A DNA stretch of 64,000 nucleotides from positions 124,001 through 188,000 of the forward strand of contig NZ_PYGK01000015.1 in the NCBI RefSeq assembly GCF_003014595.1, written 5' to 3'. A model generated the notes under the pieces. It had not been told where the DNA came from and made no database searches. It saw only the letters and a list, made by a program, of their open reading frames with translations. Below are positions 1 through 7,855 of the stretch, in pieces. The translations under genes were made by a program, and so were the position numbers. Source of the stretch: Chitinophaga ginsengisoli (lineage in GTDB: Bacteria > Bacteroidota > Bacteroidia > Chitinophagales > Chitinophagaceae). How positions within the stretch are numbered: position 1 is the stretch's first letter; each line of letters starts with the position of its first letter.

Positions 1-1077
1 CGATTCCAGGTTCGCTTTCAGGGCATAACGTTTCATATTGGAGCCCTTGATGATACCGTCCTGGTTGAGGTAGTTTCCGCTGAGGTACACCTTGTTCTTA
101 CCGATACCATTGGAGATGCTGAGTGTATGGCTTTGCTGTTGGGCCACCCGTGTAATAGCGCCTGGCCAGTCGTAGGTTTTACCTTCGGCGAGGCTTTTCA
201 GTTCTACGGGGCTGAATATTTTCCTATCTGTTTCGGGGTCATTCATAGGCCAGCCGGTAGCGCTTTCATCGTACCATGCCAGCCGGCGGAGGTAGCCGTA
301 TTGGGCGCCGTCTATGAAATCGTAGGTCTTAACGATCTTTTGTATGCCGTAGTAGCCGGCGTAGTCAACGGAAGCGCGGCCTGTTTTAGCCTTCTTTGTA
401 GTGATGATCACCACACCGGCAGCCGCACGGGCGCCGTATATAGCAGCTGCGGAGGCATCTTTCAGCACGTCTATGGATTCAATGTCGTAGGGGTTGATCT
501 CCCTGATATCGCCGGTCAGGATAACACCATCTACCACATAAATGGGGCCGTCCCCCTGTGTGATGGAGTTGATCCCCCTGATCCTGATGTTGGTGCCTGC
601 GCCTGGCTGATAGCCTGCGCTGGAGATCTGCACACCAGGTACTCTGGCCTGCAGGGCGCTGTTGATAGAGGTAGCGGGCAGCTCGGAGATCTCTTTTCCG
701 GACACGCTGGATACGGCGCTGGTGATGTCCTTCTTTTTCTGCTGACCATAACCGATCACTACGACTTCATCCAGTCCGGATACTTCTGTTTCCATTCTGA
801 TAGTAAGGGAAGTTTGTCCGGGGTTGAAGGTGATGGTCTGGGACTTATAGCCCACAAACCGGAACGTGAGGACGGCTTTAGCTGTAGGCAGGGCGAATTG
901 TCCGTCTGCATCCGCTTTCAGGGAAGCTCCTTTGTTGGTCGAGTTTGTAATGGTGACGAAGGGGAGTGGTTTGCCTGATGCTGCATCCAGCACCTTGCCC
1001 CCTGGTGCCTTGTCTTGTGCTGCTATCCATGTGTTGAGTGATAACAGTAGGATAAACAGGGATAAAGTTCTTTTCAT
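1..1077 (-). CDS. SusC/RagA-family TonB-linked outer-membrane receptor, 5' part (cut by window edge)
   Basis: Reading the minus strand from ATG at 1077 gives 359 codons without a stop up to the window edge, so the C-terminal barrel lies outside. The protein opens with a Sec signal peptide (MKRTLSLFILLLSLNTWIAAQ). A carboxypeptidase-like regulatory fold follows at about residues 25-95 (motifs GKVLDAASGKPLPFV and FVGYKSQTITF). Next come the SusC linker DEVVVIGYGQQKKKDITSAV and a TonB plug domain with the family marks LQARVPGVQI, IRIRGINSI and IYVVDGV, then DASAAAIYGARAAAGVVIITTK in two pieces. SusC proteins form the barrel of a TonB-powered import complex with a SusD lipoprotein for glycans or peptides; the partner would lie to the left, outside the window. 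The divergent AraC-type gene at 1282 may regulate it. Substrate cannot be told. Confidence 0.95.
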   Translation of the reverse strand, partial: MKRTLSLFILLLSLNTWIAAQDKAPGGKVLDAASGKPLPFVTITNSTNKGASLKADADGQFALPTAKAVLTFRFVGYKSQTITFNPGQTSLTIRMETEVSGLDEVVVIGYGQQKKKDITSAVSSVSGKEISELPATSINSALQARVPGVQISSAGYQPGAGTNIRIRGINSITQGDGPIYVVDGVILTGDIREINPYDIESIDVLKDASAAAIYGARAAAGVVIITTKKAKTGRASVDYAGYYGIQKIVKTYDFIDGAQYGYLRRLAWYDESATGWPMNDPETDRKIFSPVELKSLAEGKTYDWPGAITRVAQQQSHTLSISNGIGKNKVYLSGNYLNQDGIIKGSNMKRYALKANLES

Positions 1078-1281
1078 AACATGAATTTGCCAGTGTTTGA
1101 AATGCTGATTGATACTACGTACCTGTGCAGGTTGTTTGTTGTTGGTTTGCTGATTGACGTGGAATCGTATTTTATTTCCGATTCAAATTTCGGGTTTCAC
1201 TGTTAGGGGGGAAATAGGGTTTCTTATGAAAATGATGGATTATTTTCTGGTTTTTGTATCTTAGTCTGGATTCCATGAAAT

Positions 1282-2187
1282 ATGAAAGAGAAAATACTAA
1301 AAAAGCGGGAAGGGTTTGAAGGGCAGCAGTTAATAGTGGTGCCTAAAAAGATAGCGGCAGATTTCCTGACGAAAGACCCTATTACGCGGCAGCTGTATAT
1401 TACGGATATAGGGTATTATCCGAGAGCACGTTTTCATTATGTTAAGCGGACTGTCGGGGTGGGGCAACATATTATTATCTATTGTATAGAGGGGCGGGGA
1501 TGGATAGAAATAGACAAAAAGCGTATTGATGTACTGCCTTCACAGTTTATCATTATCCCATCCGGGATGGCACATAAATATATGTCGGAGGAGGAAGACC
1601 CATGGACAATTTACTGGATACATTTTAAGGGGGATATCTCTGCGTTTATAGTGGAACTTATCTTGCAGCGGGCGAAGAATTATAAGCTGCATCTGACCTA
1701 TAATGAAACCCGTATCCGGTTGTTTGAGGAGATCTGTCTGAACCTGCAGAAGGGGTATAGCGGAGATAATCTCCGTTATGTGAATATGATCTTTAACCAT
1801 TTTCTTTCTTCATTATTGTATGAGGAGAAGTTTAATTATTCGGGAAAGGAGCAGCCGGACGACGTTATCGCACATACAATAGGGATGATGCAGGAGCGGC
1901 TTGATCAGGTGATCACGTTGCAGGAGTTGTCGGGGTATGCGGGATTGTCGATATCTCATTTTTCGGCGGTATTTAGGGAAAAGACGGGGTATTCGCCGAT
2001 AGAGTATTTTAATCATCTGAAGATCCAGAAGGCGTGTCAGTACCTGATGTTTTCGAGTGCGACGGTGAAGGAGGTGGCGAACAGGTTGGGGGTGGAGGAT
2101 CAGTATTATTTTTCGAGGATGTTTTCGAAGTTGATGGGGATGTCGCCATCGGAATATAGGAATAGGAATAAGGCGGTGGAACAGTAG
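1282..2187 (+). CDS. AraC-family transcriptional regulator
   Basis: A 301-aa protein with a cupin-type AraC ligand-binding region in the N-terminal half (residues about 45-150; motifs GRGWIEID and PSQFIIIPSGMAHKY) and a double helix-turn-helix AraC/XylS domain at about residues 195-295 (ITLQELSGYAGLSISHFSAVF, then VKEVANRLGVEDQYYFSRMF and the usual ending GMSPSEYR). This layout is that of sugar-responsive AraC regulators. It is transcribed away from the SusC-like gene with 204 bp between the two starts, so control of that receptor is a reasonable inference but is not shown by the sequence. The start at 1282 (ATGAAAGAGAAAATAC) lies close upstream of the domain and needs no correction. Confidence 0.92.
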   Translation: MKEKILKKREGFEGQQLIVVPKKIAADFLTKDPITRQLYITDIGYYPRARFHYVKRTVGVGQHIIIYCIEGRGWIEIDKKRIDVLPSQFIIIPSGMAHKYMSEEEDPWTIYWIHFKGDISAFIVELILQRAKNYKLHLTYNETRIRLFEEICLNLQKGYSGDNLRYVNMIFNHFLSSLLYEEKFNYSGKEQPDDVIAHTIGMMQERLDQVITLQELSGYAGLSISHFSAVFREKTGYSPIEYFNHLKIQKACQYLMFSSATVKEVANRLGVEDQYYFSRMFSKLMGMSPSEYRNRNKAVEQ

Positions 2188-2208
2188 GGGGATTGGGAAA
2201 GAGAGTGA

Positions 2209-2228
2209 CCGGTTGGTAGTGCAACCGG
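2209..2228 (+). terminator. Hairpin after the AraC gene
   Basis: A 7-bp perfect stem (CCGGTTG, 2209-2215, pairing with 2222-2228) with a 6-nt loop lies 22 bp after the AraC stop. There is no T-run behind it, so intrinsic termination is only a guess from position. Confidence 0.3.
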
Positions 2229-2283
2229 CCGGGGCGAAGTGTTTAGCACTTGCCTTCTCTCTATAATTGGCGCGTTTTTGAAT

Positions 2284-2491
2284 TTACAATTTACCCTCAG
2301 CCCTTAGTCGAAGCATCTCTTCTCGTGAGGATATTATCCCGCGCATTGGGACAACGTTCGAGGTGACGCTGCAATGATTCGTCAAGGTATTTTCGGAGGG
2401 CATCCCAATTGTTGTATTACTTTAGGTAAAATTGATAGTTATACGCATGGATGCGCCTAAGGGTTTTAGAGCCCTTGATTTTTCTCATCAT
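2284..2491 (-). pseudogene. Decayed second copy of the 76-aa gene next to it
   Basis: The minus strand from ATG at 2491 reads MMRKIKGSKTLRRIHAYNYQ and then FYLK, almost identical to the intact gene at 2488-2718. An in-frame TAA follows where the intact copy has Tyr, and then YNNWDALRKYLDESL in the same register. About 20 codons later a one-base insertion after the PNAR codons shifts the frame; in the shifted frame the text again matches the intact copy (ISSREEML) and ends at TAA 2284-2286. The copy therefore carries one nonsense change and one frameshift. Its start codon overlaps the stop of the intact copy (ATGA), the same junction the intact copy has with the PIN gene. This suggests a tandem duplication that kept the coupling signal before decaying. 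Confidence 0.85.
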
Positions 2492-2718
2492 ACCATTTGG
2501 AGTTTACTTTCTTTCTCCGATTGCTCTTTCTCATATTGAAGCATTTCTTCCCGTGACGATATTGTCCGTACATTGGGGAAGAGCTCTGCATGATGCTTCC
2601 ATGCTTCCTCAAGGTCATTTTTGAGGGCATCCCAGTTATTGTTGTACTTCAGGTAAAATTGATAGTTATAGGCGTGTATCCGCCTAAGTGTTTTAGAACC
2701 TTTGATCTTTCTTATCAT
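2488..2718 (-). CDS. Small unknown protein coupled to the PIN gene (possible antitoxin)
   Basis: A 76-aa charged protein that begins MIRKIKGSKTLRRIHAYNYQ. It has a basic N-terminus, an aromatic stretch (YNYQFYLKYNNNW) and a helical, Glu/Lys-rich second half ending EKEQSEKESKLQMV. I do not recognise the family. Its ATG overlaps the stop of the PIN-domain gene (ATGA at 2718-2715), so the two are probably translated together. By position it could be the antitoxin of a toxin-antitoxin pair, but no known DNA-binding fold (AbrB, RHH, Phd) is visible, and in most VapBC pairs the antitoxin comes first, not second. A degraded copy follows directly downstream, which supports that this is a real gene and that the locus has been duplicated. 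Confidence 0.75.
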   Translation of the reverse strand: MIRKIKGSKTLRRIHAYNYQFYLKYNNNWDALKNDLEEAWKHHAELFPNVRTISSREEMLQYEKEQSEKESKLQMV

Positions 2719-3182
2719 TGTTTTTGATTTAATATGTATTCTGGTGTTTTAATTTCAATAGATTGGTAGCCTAATTCAATGTTTGTTTCATTATATAGTT
2801 TGATCTTTCTTTTATTAACAATATGTCGGAAGTTCCAGCTGGCGATTACATCTACTTTGAAGATGGTCCCCAAGGCAACATGGATTGCATCTTTTTGGCT
2901 TTTTTCAGTTAGTATATTCTTCTGCAGATATTTTCTGGCAAGTGACAAAACTTCCTCATTCTGCTTGTATCCTATCCTATGGTCTTCCGGAACCTCATGG
3001 AATTTTCGCAACAGATGATCCCTGGTATATCCCCCTTGCTGAATTTCCTTATACACGAGATCCGAATAAATCATCTGTTTCCTCCCTGCTTTGAAATCTT
3101 CAAACAGCCTGAGACTATCCTTTCTGAACTTATAATCAAAGCATCCCCCTATGACAGAAGTGTCAACATAAACTTTTAGCAT
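2715..3182 (-). CDS. PIN-domain protein (VapC-like nuclease)
   Basis: A 155-aa single-domain protein. The PIN acidic residues can be placed: Asp7 in VYVDTSVIGG, Glu46 in LVYKEIQQG, Asp98 in SQKDAIHVALGT, and Asn117 in the SWNFRHIVN motif, with Asp111 just before it. PIN domains are Mg/Mn-dependent RNases; many are toxins that cut tRNA or rRNA. The overlap with the 76-aa gene suggests a two-gene toxin-antitoxin-like unit with the nuclease first. The start at 3182 is the first Met directly before the first beta strand, as usual for PIN toxins. The catalytic set looks intact, so the nuclease is probably functional. Confidence 0.85.
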   Translation of the reverse strand: MLKVYVDTSVIGGCFDYKFRKDSLRLFEDFKAGRKQMIYSDLVYKEIQQGGYTRDHLLRKFHEVPEDHRIGYKQNEEVLSLARKYLQKNILTEKSQKDAIHVALGTIFKVDVIASWNFRHIVNKRKIKLYNETNIELGYQSIEIKTPEYILNQKQ

Positions 3183-3631
3183 ATGAATTTAATACTGGTT
3201 AACAGATAGCAAAAACACGTACAGTAATGGATTGAGAATAATACGATCCCCCTGATCCGTTATAAGGACGTTTAAATATGAATACTGAATTTTTTGAAAA
3301 CCGGATTAACAGACGAGCATACAGCTTGTGAACGATGATATTCACTACTACGGCGAGCGTAAATGATTTGAGGACACGAATATACGTGTTTTTCAAATAC
3401 AAATTTTCTTTGAGAAGATGAAAATGATAAATGTTTGCAAGCCTGTAGAGGTATCGATTGCAATAAAAAACTTTTGCAGGGAAGGCGGATTTATATACAT
3501 TCGCGGCAATCCCAAACGAAGCGCTCCAAATAATCAGAACCGAATATGCGAGACTGTCAGGTAAGACAGCGACCAGTCCACGACGAAGATGAAAAACTTT
3601 TATTTATGCGAACCTCAGAAATTCATGTGTT
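3183..3631. other. Intergenic region, no convincing gene
   Basis: About 450 AT-rich bases between the divergent PIN and acyltransferase genes. Only short open frames without family features occur. A small hairpin (CTGTC/GACAG) lies near 3554-3569. I could not place a TAnnTTTG promoter box for either neighbour. Confidence 0.5.
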
Positions 3632-4753
3632 ATGTTACAGAATAAAAATCCAGAACATTATTATTGGTTAGATCTGTTCAGAGGCCTGGCCTCCCTGGTT
3701 GTTGTTACAACCCATTGCCGTACGATGTTGTTTGTTGAATATGGCTTGTTGCCTGCAGGCGAGAAGACAATAGCGAACTCCATATTCTTCTTTCTTACCC
3801 GTATAGCGCATGAAGCGGTATTGCTTTTTTTTGTACTTAGCGGCTTCCTTGTTGGAGGAAAGGTAATTCAGCGGCTGAAGGCAGGAACTTTTGATCTCCG
3901 GTCTTATGTCCTTGACCGGACGGTGCGCATCATGTTACCCCTGCTGTCGGCCTTAATACTGATTGTTATATCCAATACAGTGATCGGCCAGCATTTCAGC
4001 ATTATCGATTATATAGGAAATATACTCTCCCTGCAGGGCATCCTGGTACCCTGGGTCAGTGGACCGTTATGGTCACTGGCATACGAGGTGTGGTTTTATG
4101 TTTTAATGGGCGCTGCGGCCTGGTGGTTAACGACATTAAAAGCTAGTAACAGGTATATAGCTGTCTTCATTTTATTCGTCTGCTTTTTGATATTCTCGCA
4201 TCTGAAGGCTACCTATCTTTTTATATGGTTGCTGGGGGCTATGTCTTTCTCTTACGTAAAGAGAAGCAATGTTTTACTGATAGCAGGCATCATTTCACTC
4301 CTGGCTTCTATGATGGCTTTACAGGTCTTTGGAACAGAAAGCCGTACCTTCAAACTGCATGATATCGAAAGTATAAGGGCTATTTGCGAGTTGTGTTTAG
4401 GGATATCCATGTGTCTTATTGTGCAGCAGGTGATACATCGTCAACCGAAGTACAGATTGGGCGTCTTTTTAAATAAGTTTGGTACCAGGCTGGCTGATTT
4501 TTCCTATACGCTATATCTGACACATTTACCGATAGTATATATGTTGGTGCATTTTGGATTCCCCAAGAGTCAATCCATCAATGTGGTATCGGTAGGTTAT
4601 TACCTTTCTGCTATCGCGATCTCTTTGGTGAGTGCCTATGCGATCTATCTCGTATTTGAGAAAAGAACGAAGTATGTTAAGGCGATAATGAAGATGAGAA
4701 TACCTTCGGGCGAGCGTGTGAAGGAGCAACAATATCAGAAAAAGAGGGCTTAA
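3632..4753 (+). CDS. Membrane acyltransferase (acyltransferase family 3, OatA/NodX-like)
   Basis: A 373-aa integral membrane protein with about ten hydrophobic helices. Family marks are the N-terminal YYWLDLFRGLASLVVVTTHC (the LDxxRGLA...H signature, with the probable catalytic His), VLLFFVLSGFLVGG, RSYVLDRTVRIMLP (the conserved RxxRI-type element) and GPLWSLAYEVWFYVL (the WSLxxExxFY motif). Enzymes of this family O-acylate cell-surface sugars, exopolysaccharide or peptidoglycan at the inner membrane; the substrate here is unknown. There is no polysaccharide operon around it; it stands alone and converges on the HAD gene. Start at 3632 puts the RGLA motif at the usual distance from the N-terminus. 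Confidence 0.9.
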   Translation: MLQNKNPEHYYWLDLFRGLASLVVVTTHCRTMLFVEYGLLPAGEKTIANSIFFFLTRIAHEAVLLFFVLSGFLVGGKVIQRLKAGTFDLRSYVLDRTVRIMLPLLSALILIVISNTVIGQHFSIIDYIGNILSLQGILVPWVSGPLWSLAYEVWFYVLMGAAAWWLTTLKASNRYIAVFILFVCFLIFSHLKATYLFIWLLGAMSFSYVKRSNVLLIAGIISLLASMMALQVFGTESRTFKLHDIESIRAICELCLGISMCLIVQQVIHRQPKYRLGVFLNKFGTRLADFSYTLYLTHLPIVYMLVHFGFPKSQSINVVSVGYYLSAIAISLVSAYAIYLVFEKRTKYVKAIMKMRIPSGERVKEQQYQKKRA

Positions 4754-4768
4754 CAAAGTAATTATAAG

Positions 4769-4822
4769 AAACCCGTCTATGTTGCATGTATTCCTTGATG
4801 AGGATGCAATATAAACGGGTTT
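4769..4822. terminator. Bidirectional terminator between convergent genes
   Basis: An 18-bp stem with one mismatch and one G-U pair (4769-4786 with 4805-4822; outer part AAACCCGT/ACGGGTTT), followed by T-rich sequence on the plus strand and with A-rich sequence in front. It sits between the stops of the acyltransferase (4753) and HAD (4846) genes. Confidence 0.8.
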
Positions 4823-4845
4823 TCCTTTTCCGGAGGACGTCAATA

Positions 4846-5469
4846 TCAATCTACCTCAAATCCATATTTTGCCAGGTTCGCTTTTGTTGCTTCATATGTT
4901 TTATGCTGAAGTCCATTAATACCCAGGCCTTCTGCTACAGATACAAACATCGGTCTGTCATCAATATACAATACCTCTTCCGGTTTTACCAATGCAATGT
5001 CCAGTGCGATACGCCAGATGTCGGCATCAGGTTTTCTGAAGTGTACGAAGCAGGAGGAGATGAAGAAGTCAACGAACTTATTGATGCCAAACTGCCGGAT
5101 GCGGTATTCATTCAATTCCCTGCCTTCGTTATTGACGATAGCAATCTTGATACGATATTTCTCTTTGATCTTACATACCAGGTCTATCATCTCAGGAATA
5201 GGTGTAGTCACAGAGAACATAAAGGCCCTGAACGCTTCTTCGGTGAAAGGCCTGGGCTCATAAAATACCGTTCTGCGCAGGTATTCGTCCAGCGTCAGTT
5301 TGCCTTCCTCGTAAGTGTCAAAGGTGAGGTGGTGACGTTCTTCCAGTTCGGGAAGGTCCAGTGAGAATTTCGCGGCCGCTTCTCTTCGTGCAGCGCGGTC
5401 CCAGCCATTGCTTAATAATACACCGCCTATGTCCAGGAATAAAGTCGTAATTGTCGGATGCTGTTGCAT
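4846..5469 (-). CDS. HAD-superfamily hydrolase, YihX/epoxide-hydrolase-like subfamily
   Basis: A 207-aa HAD subfamily IA protein. Motif I is TTLFLDIGGVLLS with the nucleophile at Asp13; the usual second Asp of DxD is Gly here, as in the YihX-type DxGN/DxGG group. A helical cap (residues about 20-95) follows. Motif II is IAIVNNEG, with Asn113 where most members have Ser or Thr. Motif III is Lys146 in FRKPD and motif IV is YIDDRP (Asp170, Asp171). Such enzymes usually dephosphorylate small sugar phosphates; the exact substrate is not predictable. The motif II change could alter phosphate binding. It is a single gene converging on the acyltransferase. Confidence 0.88.
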   Translation of the reverse strand: MQQHPTITTLFLDIGGVLLSNGWDRAARREAAAKFSLDLPELEERHHLTFDTYEEGKLTLDEYLRRTVFYEPRPFTEEAFRAFMFSVTTPIPEMIDLVCKIKEKYRIKIAIVNNEGRELNEYRIRQFGINKFVDFFISSCFVHFRKPDADIWRIALDIALVKPEEVLYIDDRPMFVSVAEGLGINGLQHKTYEATKANLAKYGFEVD

Positions 5470-5895
5470 ATGCTAAAGAAATATGATCTGCTGTATTTAA
5501 TGGTAAAATAGCTTCATCTATTGTCCTCTTCCCGGACAATAAAACAGGAAAGTAATAAAAAAAATTAATAGTTGATTTCAGAATACTGAAAAAGGGCAAC
5601 AGTCGCCCATGAATATACAACAGGATGGCTGGAGGTGTTGGCGTTTGAGAGGGGGATGCCAGTGTTGGGAAGGTGAAGGATGACCTGCCATTCTGATAAA
5701 AACCCTCTCAAGATGAGAGACTTTTTTTATGTTTTTACTCCGGTGACAGATGTGATGGCACTGCTGGGAGTGGCCTGCTATATTGGTTTTTCAGTCTTTT
5801 TATGGCATGTGATTGCCTTAAATGGTACATGCTTTGGCATATGGACAATACTATTAGGCAACTTGTTTAATATGGGAACCAAACAATACAAACAA
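5470..5895. other. Intergenic region upstream of the beta-barrel gene
   Basis: About 425 bases between divergent genes. Contents seen: a hairpin with an 8-bp stem (TATTGTCC, 5519-5526, with 5534-5541) and the terminator-like hairpin at 5705-5719. The reading frame of the beta-barrel gene stays open leftward to 5680, but that extension would place about 72 residues with an unrelated hydrophobic stretch before a clear signal peptide and would run through the hairpin. I therefore treat it as untranslated leader. Confidence 0.5.
5705..5729. terminator. Terminator-like hairpin in the leader of the beta-barrel gene
   Basis: Stem CTCTCA/TGAGAG (5705-5710 with 5714-5719, loop AGA), preceded by AAAAACC and followed by AC and seven T residues, so it could work on either strand. 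No gene ends just before it. It may be an attenuator or a remnant of a repeat; a similar core occurs at 40823-40835 and 42353-42376. Confidence 0.4.
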
Positions 5896-7263
5896 ATGAA
5901 AAAAGCATTACTGGTATTTGCACTAGCATCAAAGACCATCTGTACTATTGCACAGGACACTACAGCAACTACGGAAAAGATACCATTTGACGGCATTGAC
6001 CAGACCTGGCAGAATGGTAACGACAGAAGAGAGAACCCGGCATTTCAGAATATGAAATTCTTCACGCCAAGTATCATGATGGATATCAACTATACACATT
6101 CATTTAATAGACCTAATGATAATACCGTGGTAGGCTCTACCGCACTGGCCCGTAACAATGAGGTACAACTGTCTGCCCTGCATTTCGGCGGCGACTTCTA
6201 TTATAAAGGCGCCAGGGCAAGGGTAATGACACAGTTTGGTACCCGCTCCATCGTAGTGCCACGTAATGACTACAGTCCTTATCGCGGACAGTACCAGTTA
6301 GCTAATGCATACCGTTATTTAAGCGAGGCTTACGCGGGATATCATATCAATAAATGGTATGGTATCAATATCGATGCGGGTTTGTTCATGAGTTACCTTG
6401 GTCTGAACTCCTACTATCAGCCGGAGAACTGGGAATACCAGGCTTCCTTTACGTCCGACAATACGCCATGGTTCTTCAATGGATTGCGTATCCAGATCTT
6501 TGCTACAAAGAACCTCAAGATCGAACCCTGGATCATCAATGGCTGGCAGAGCTACGGTAAATTCAATAAGATGCCTGGATTCGGATTTAACATTACCTAT
6601 ATGTCTGACAACAGCAACCTGAAAGCGCTGACCAATGACTACTATGGTACAGATGCGGCAGGTATTCCTGAGAGGAAACGCTTCCACTCTGATAACAGCT
6701 TGCTGGTAAGATACTATAACAAGCCAAAGTCGAAAGGTGTCAGCAGAATGGCTTTCTCTCTGACAGGTGATGTTGGCTTTGAGAAAGGTGGTGGTGTAAA
6801 TGGGTTTAAAGACAGTGATAAAAACGGCCCTGCGCAGTATTTCCTGAGTGGTATGTTCTATAACCGTGTCTGGTTCAACCAGAATAAATTCGCCTGGACT
6901 GTAGGTGGTGGTGTGATGACTAACCCCGGCAGATATCTGGTGCTGTATCCAACCGGTCAGGCGAGCCCATTGCCTAATCCTGCCGATCCTACCAAGACCG
7001 AGGGTGCGTTCCCTTTCAGTGCTAATCCAGGGGATAAATTCAAAGGCTGGGATATGTCGACCAACTTCGACTATATGCCGAACCAGAGTATTACTTTCAG
7101 ATTTGAGCTGGTGAACAGGCATGCTGATGTGCCTTATTTTGCGGGAGAAGGTGGGGTGACTTCGCAGACGGGGTATTCTACTACGCCGCTGGATCCTAAC
7201 TGGCGCCCGGACCTGGTGAAATCGGAGACAAGATTTGTACTGGCTGCGTTATTCAGGCTGTAA
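5896..7263 (+). CDS. Outer-membrane beta-barrel protein (BBP2/OmpL-like porin)
   Basis: A 455-aa protein from ATG 5896 that begins MKKALLVFALASKTICTIAQD, a Sec signal peptide. The mature part is rich in alternating aromatic strands (for example GGDFYYKGARARVMTQF, LSEAYAGYHINKWYGINIDA, LEPWIINGWQSYG-like segments) and ends in a strand with terminal Leu after Phe-Arg, typical of outer-membrane barrels. The pattern fits the putative beta-barrel porin-2 group of Bacteroidota, whose members are often linked to small-solute or ion uptake. I infer a porin role; the solute is unknown. The longer frame from 5680 is rejected because the signal peptide begins at 5896. A terminator follows directly, so it is probably monocistronic. 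Confidence 0.82.
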   Translation: MKKALLVFALASKTICTIAQDTTATTEKIPFDGIDQTWQNGNDRRENPAFQNMKFFTPSIMMDINYTHSFNRPNDNTVVGSTALARNNEVQLSALHFGGDFYYKGARARVMTQFGTRSIVVPRNDYSPYRGQYQLANAYRYLSEAYAGYHINKWYGINIDAGLFMSYLGLNSYYQPENWEYQASFTSDNTPWFFNGLRIQIFATKNLKIEPWIINGWQSYGKFNKMPGFGFNITYMSDNSNLKALTNDYYGTDAAGIPERKRFHSDNSLLVRYYNKPKSKGVSRMAFSLTGDVGFEKGGGVNGFKDSDKNGPAQYFLSGMFYNRVWFNQNKFAWTVGGGVMTNPGRYLVLYPTGQASPLPNPADPTKTEGAFPFSANPGDKFKGWDMSTNFDYMPNQSITFRFELVNRHADVPYFAGEGGVTSQTGYSTTPLDPNWRPDLVKSETRFVLAALFRL

Positions 7264-7276
7264 TAGTTTTAAACTT

Positions 7277-7310
7277 AGAGGTTGTGTCTTTTGATATAAC
7301 CTCTTTTTAT
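7277..7310 (+). terminator. Intrinsic terminator of the beta-barrel gene
   Basis: Stem AGAGGTT/AACCTCT (7277-7283 with 7298-7304), followed by TTTTTATTT, starting 14 bp after the stop codon. Confidence 0.85.
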
Positions 7311-7340
7311 TTGCGCTAAGTAGCCTTGGTTTCTTTTTAC

Positions 7341-7855
7341 CGCTAAGTAGCTTCGGTTTCAGTATGGGATGGCGGTCGGCGCCTCTCTGGAATGCTATTG
7401 GGCGTCGTCAAGCGAGTAGGGGTTGGATATCTATTGGGCAGTACCGGTCGTGGCACCGGAGAGCCGAAGGCCCGCCATTCCCATCTGAAACCGGTGCTAC
7501 TAACGCTGTCTCTATTGGGGTTTATGCGGTCCGCTTATTGTGATGTTGTTTTTTATGGGTGCTCCGATTGTTTAATAACGAATAAGGGTATTATTTATAC
7601 GTTTTCTTTTCCCCTGGGCAATCATTTTGGCCGCTTTTCCGCCCCTTTTTTACAGGTCCACCTCACCTCCACCACAAAGCCTATGCTACAGCCTGTATAC
7701 GCCGACCAGAAGGCATACCACCTCCTTTCTCTTAATAAACTAGCCCGCCTAATCACTAAGAGCGACAGCGGAAGTAGCACCGGTTTCAGATGGGAATGGC
7801 GGACCTTCGGCTCTCCGGTGACGCGACAGATGCTGCCCAATAGATATCCAACCCC
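7341..7855. repeat. Intergenic inverted-repeat element (about 95-bp arms plus a degenerate third copy)
   Basis: The block 7419-7513 recurs in inverted orientation at 7760-7855 with roughly 90% identity by eye, including identical runs of 23, 17 and 30 bases; about 246 bp of unrelated sequence lies between. A third, more degenerate copy in the same orientation as the right arm lies at 7341-7390 (CGGTTTCAG, TATGGGATGGCGGTC), and its first 20 bases are imperfectly repeated at 7313-7332. Each arm holds a short internal dyad (CACCGG/CCGGTG). Both arms can be translated into a similar peptide (VGYLLGS...TGEPK.RHSHLKPVLL) because the arms are the same DNA, so the open frames here are not good gene candidates. 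No transposase is present. It could be a MITE or REP-like family. Confidence 0.75.

Noticed and set aside
127..978. Long plus-strand open frame
   Set aside because: It lies antisense to the SusC-like gene, whose domains are clear; it has no family features.
3199..3463. Short minus-strand open frames upstream of the PIN gene
   Set aside because: Low-complexity, no domain, overlapping each other, no start signal; the region looks non-coding.
5680..5895. N-terminal extension of the beta-barrel protein by 72 residues
   Set aside because: A normal signal peptide begins at 5896, and the extension runs through a terminator-like hairpin.
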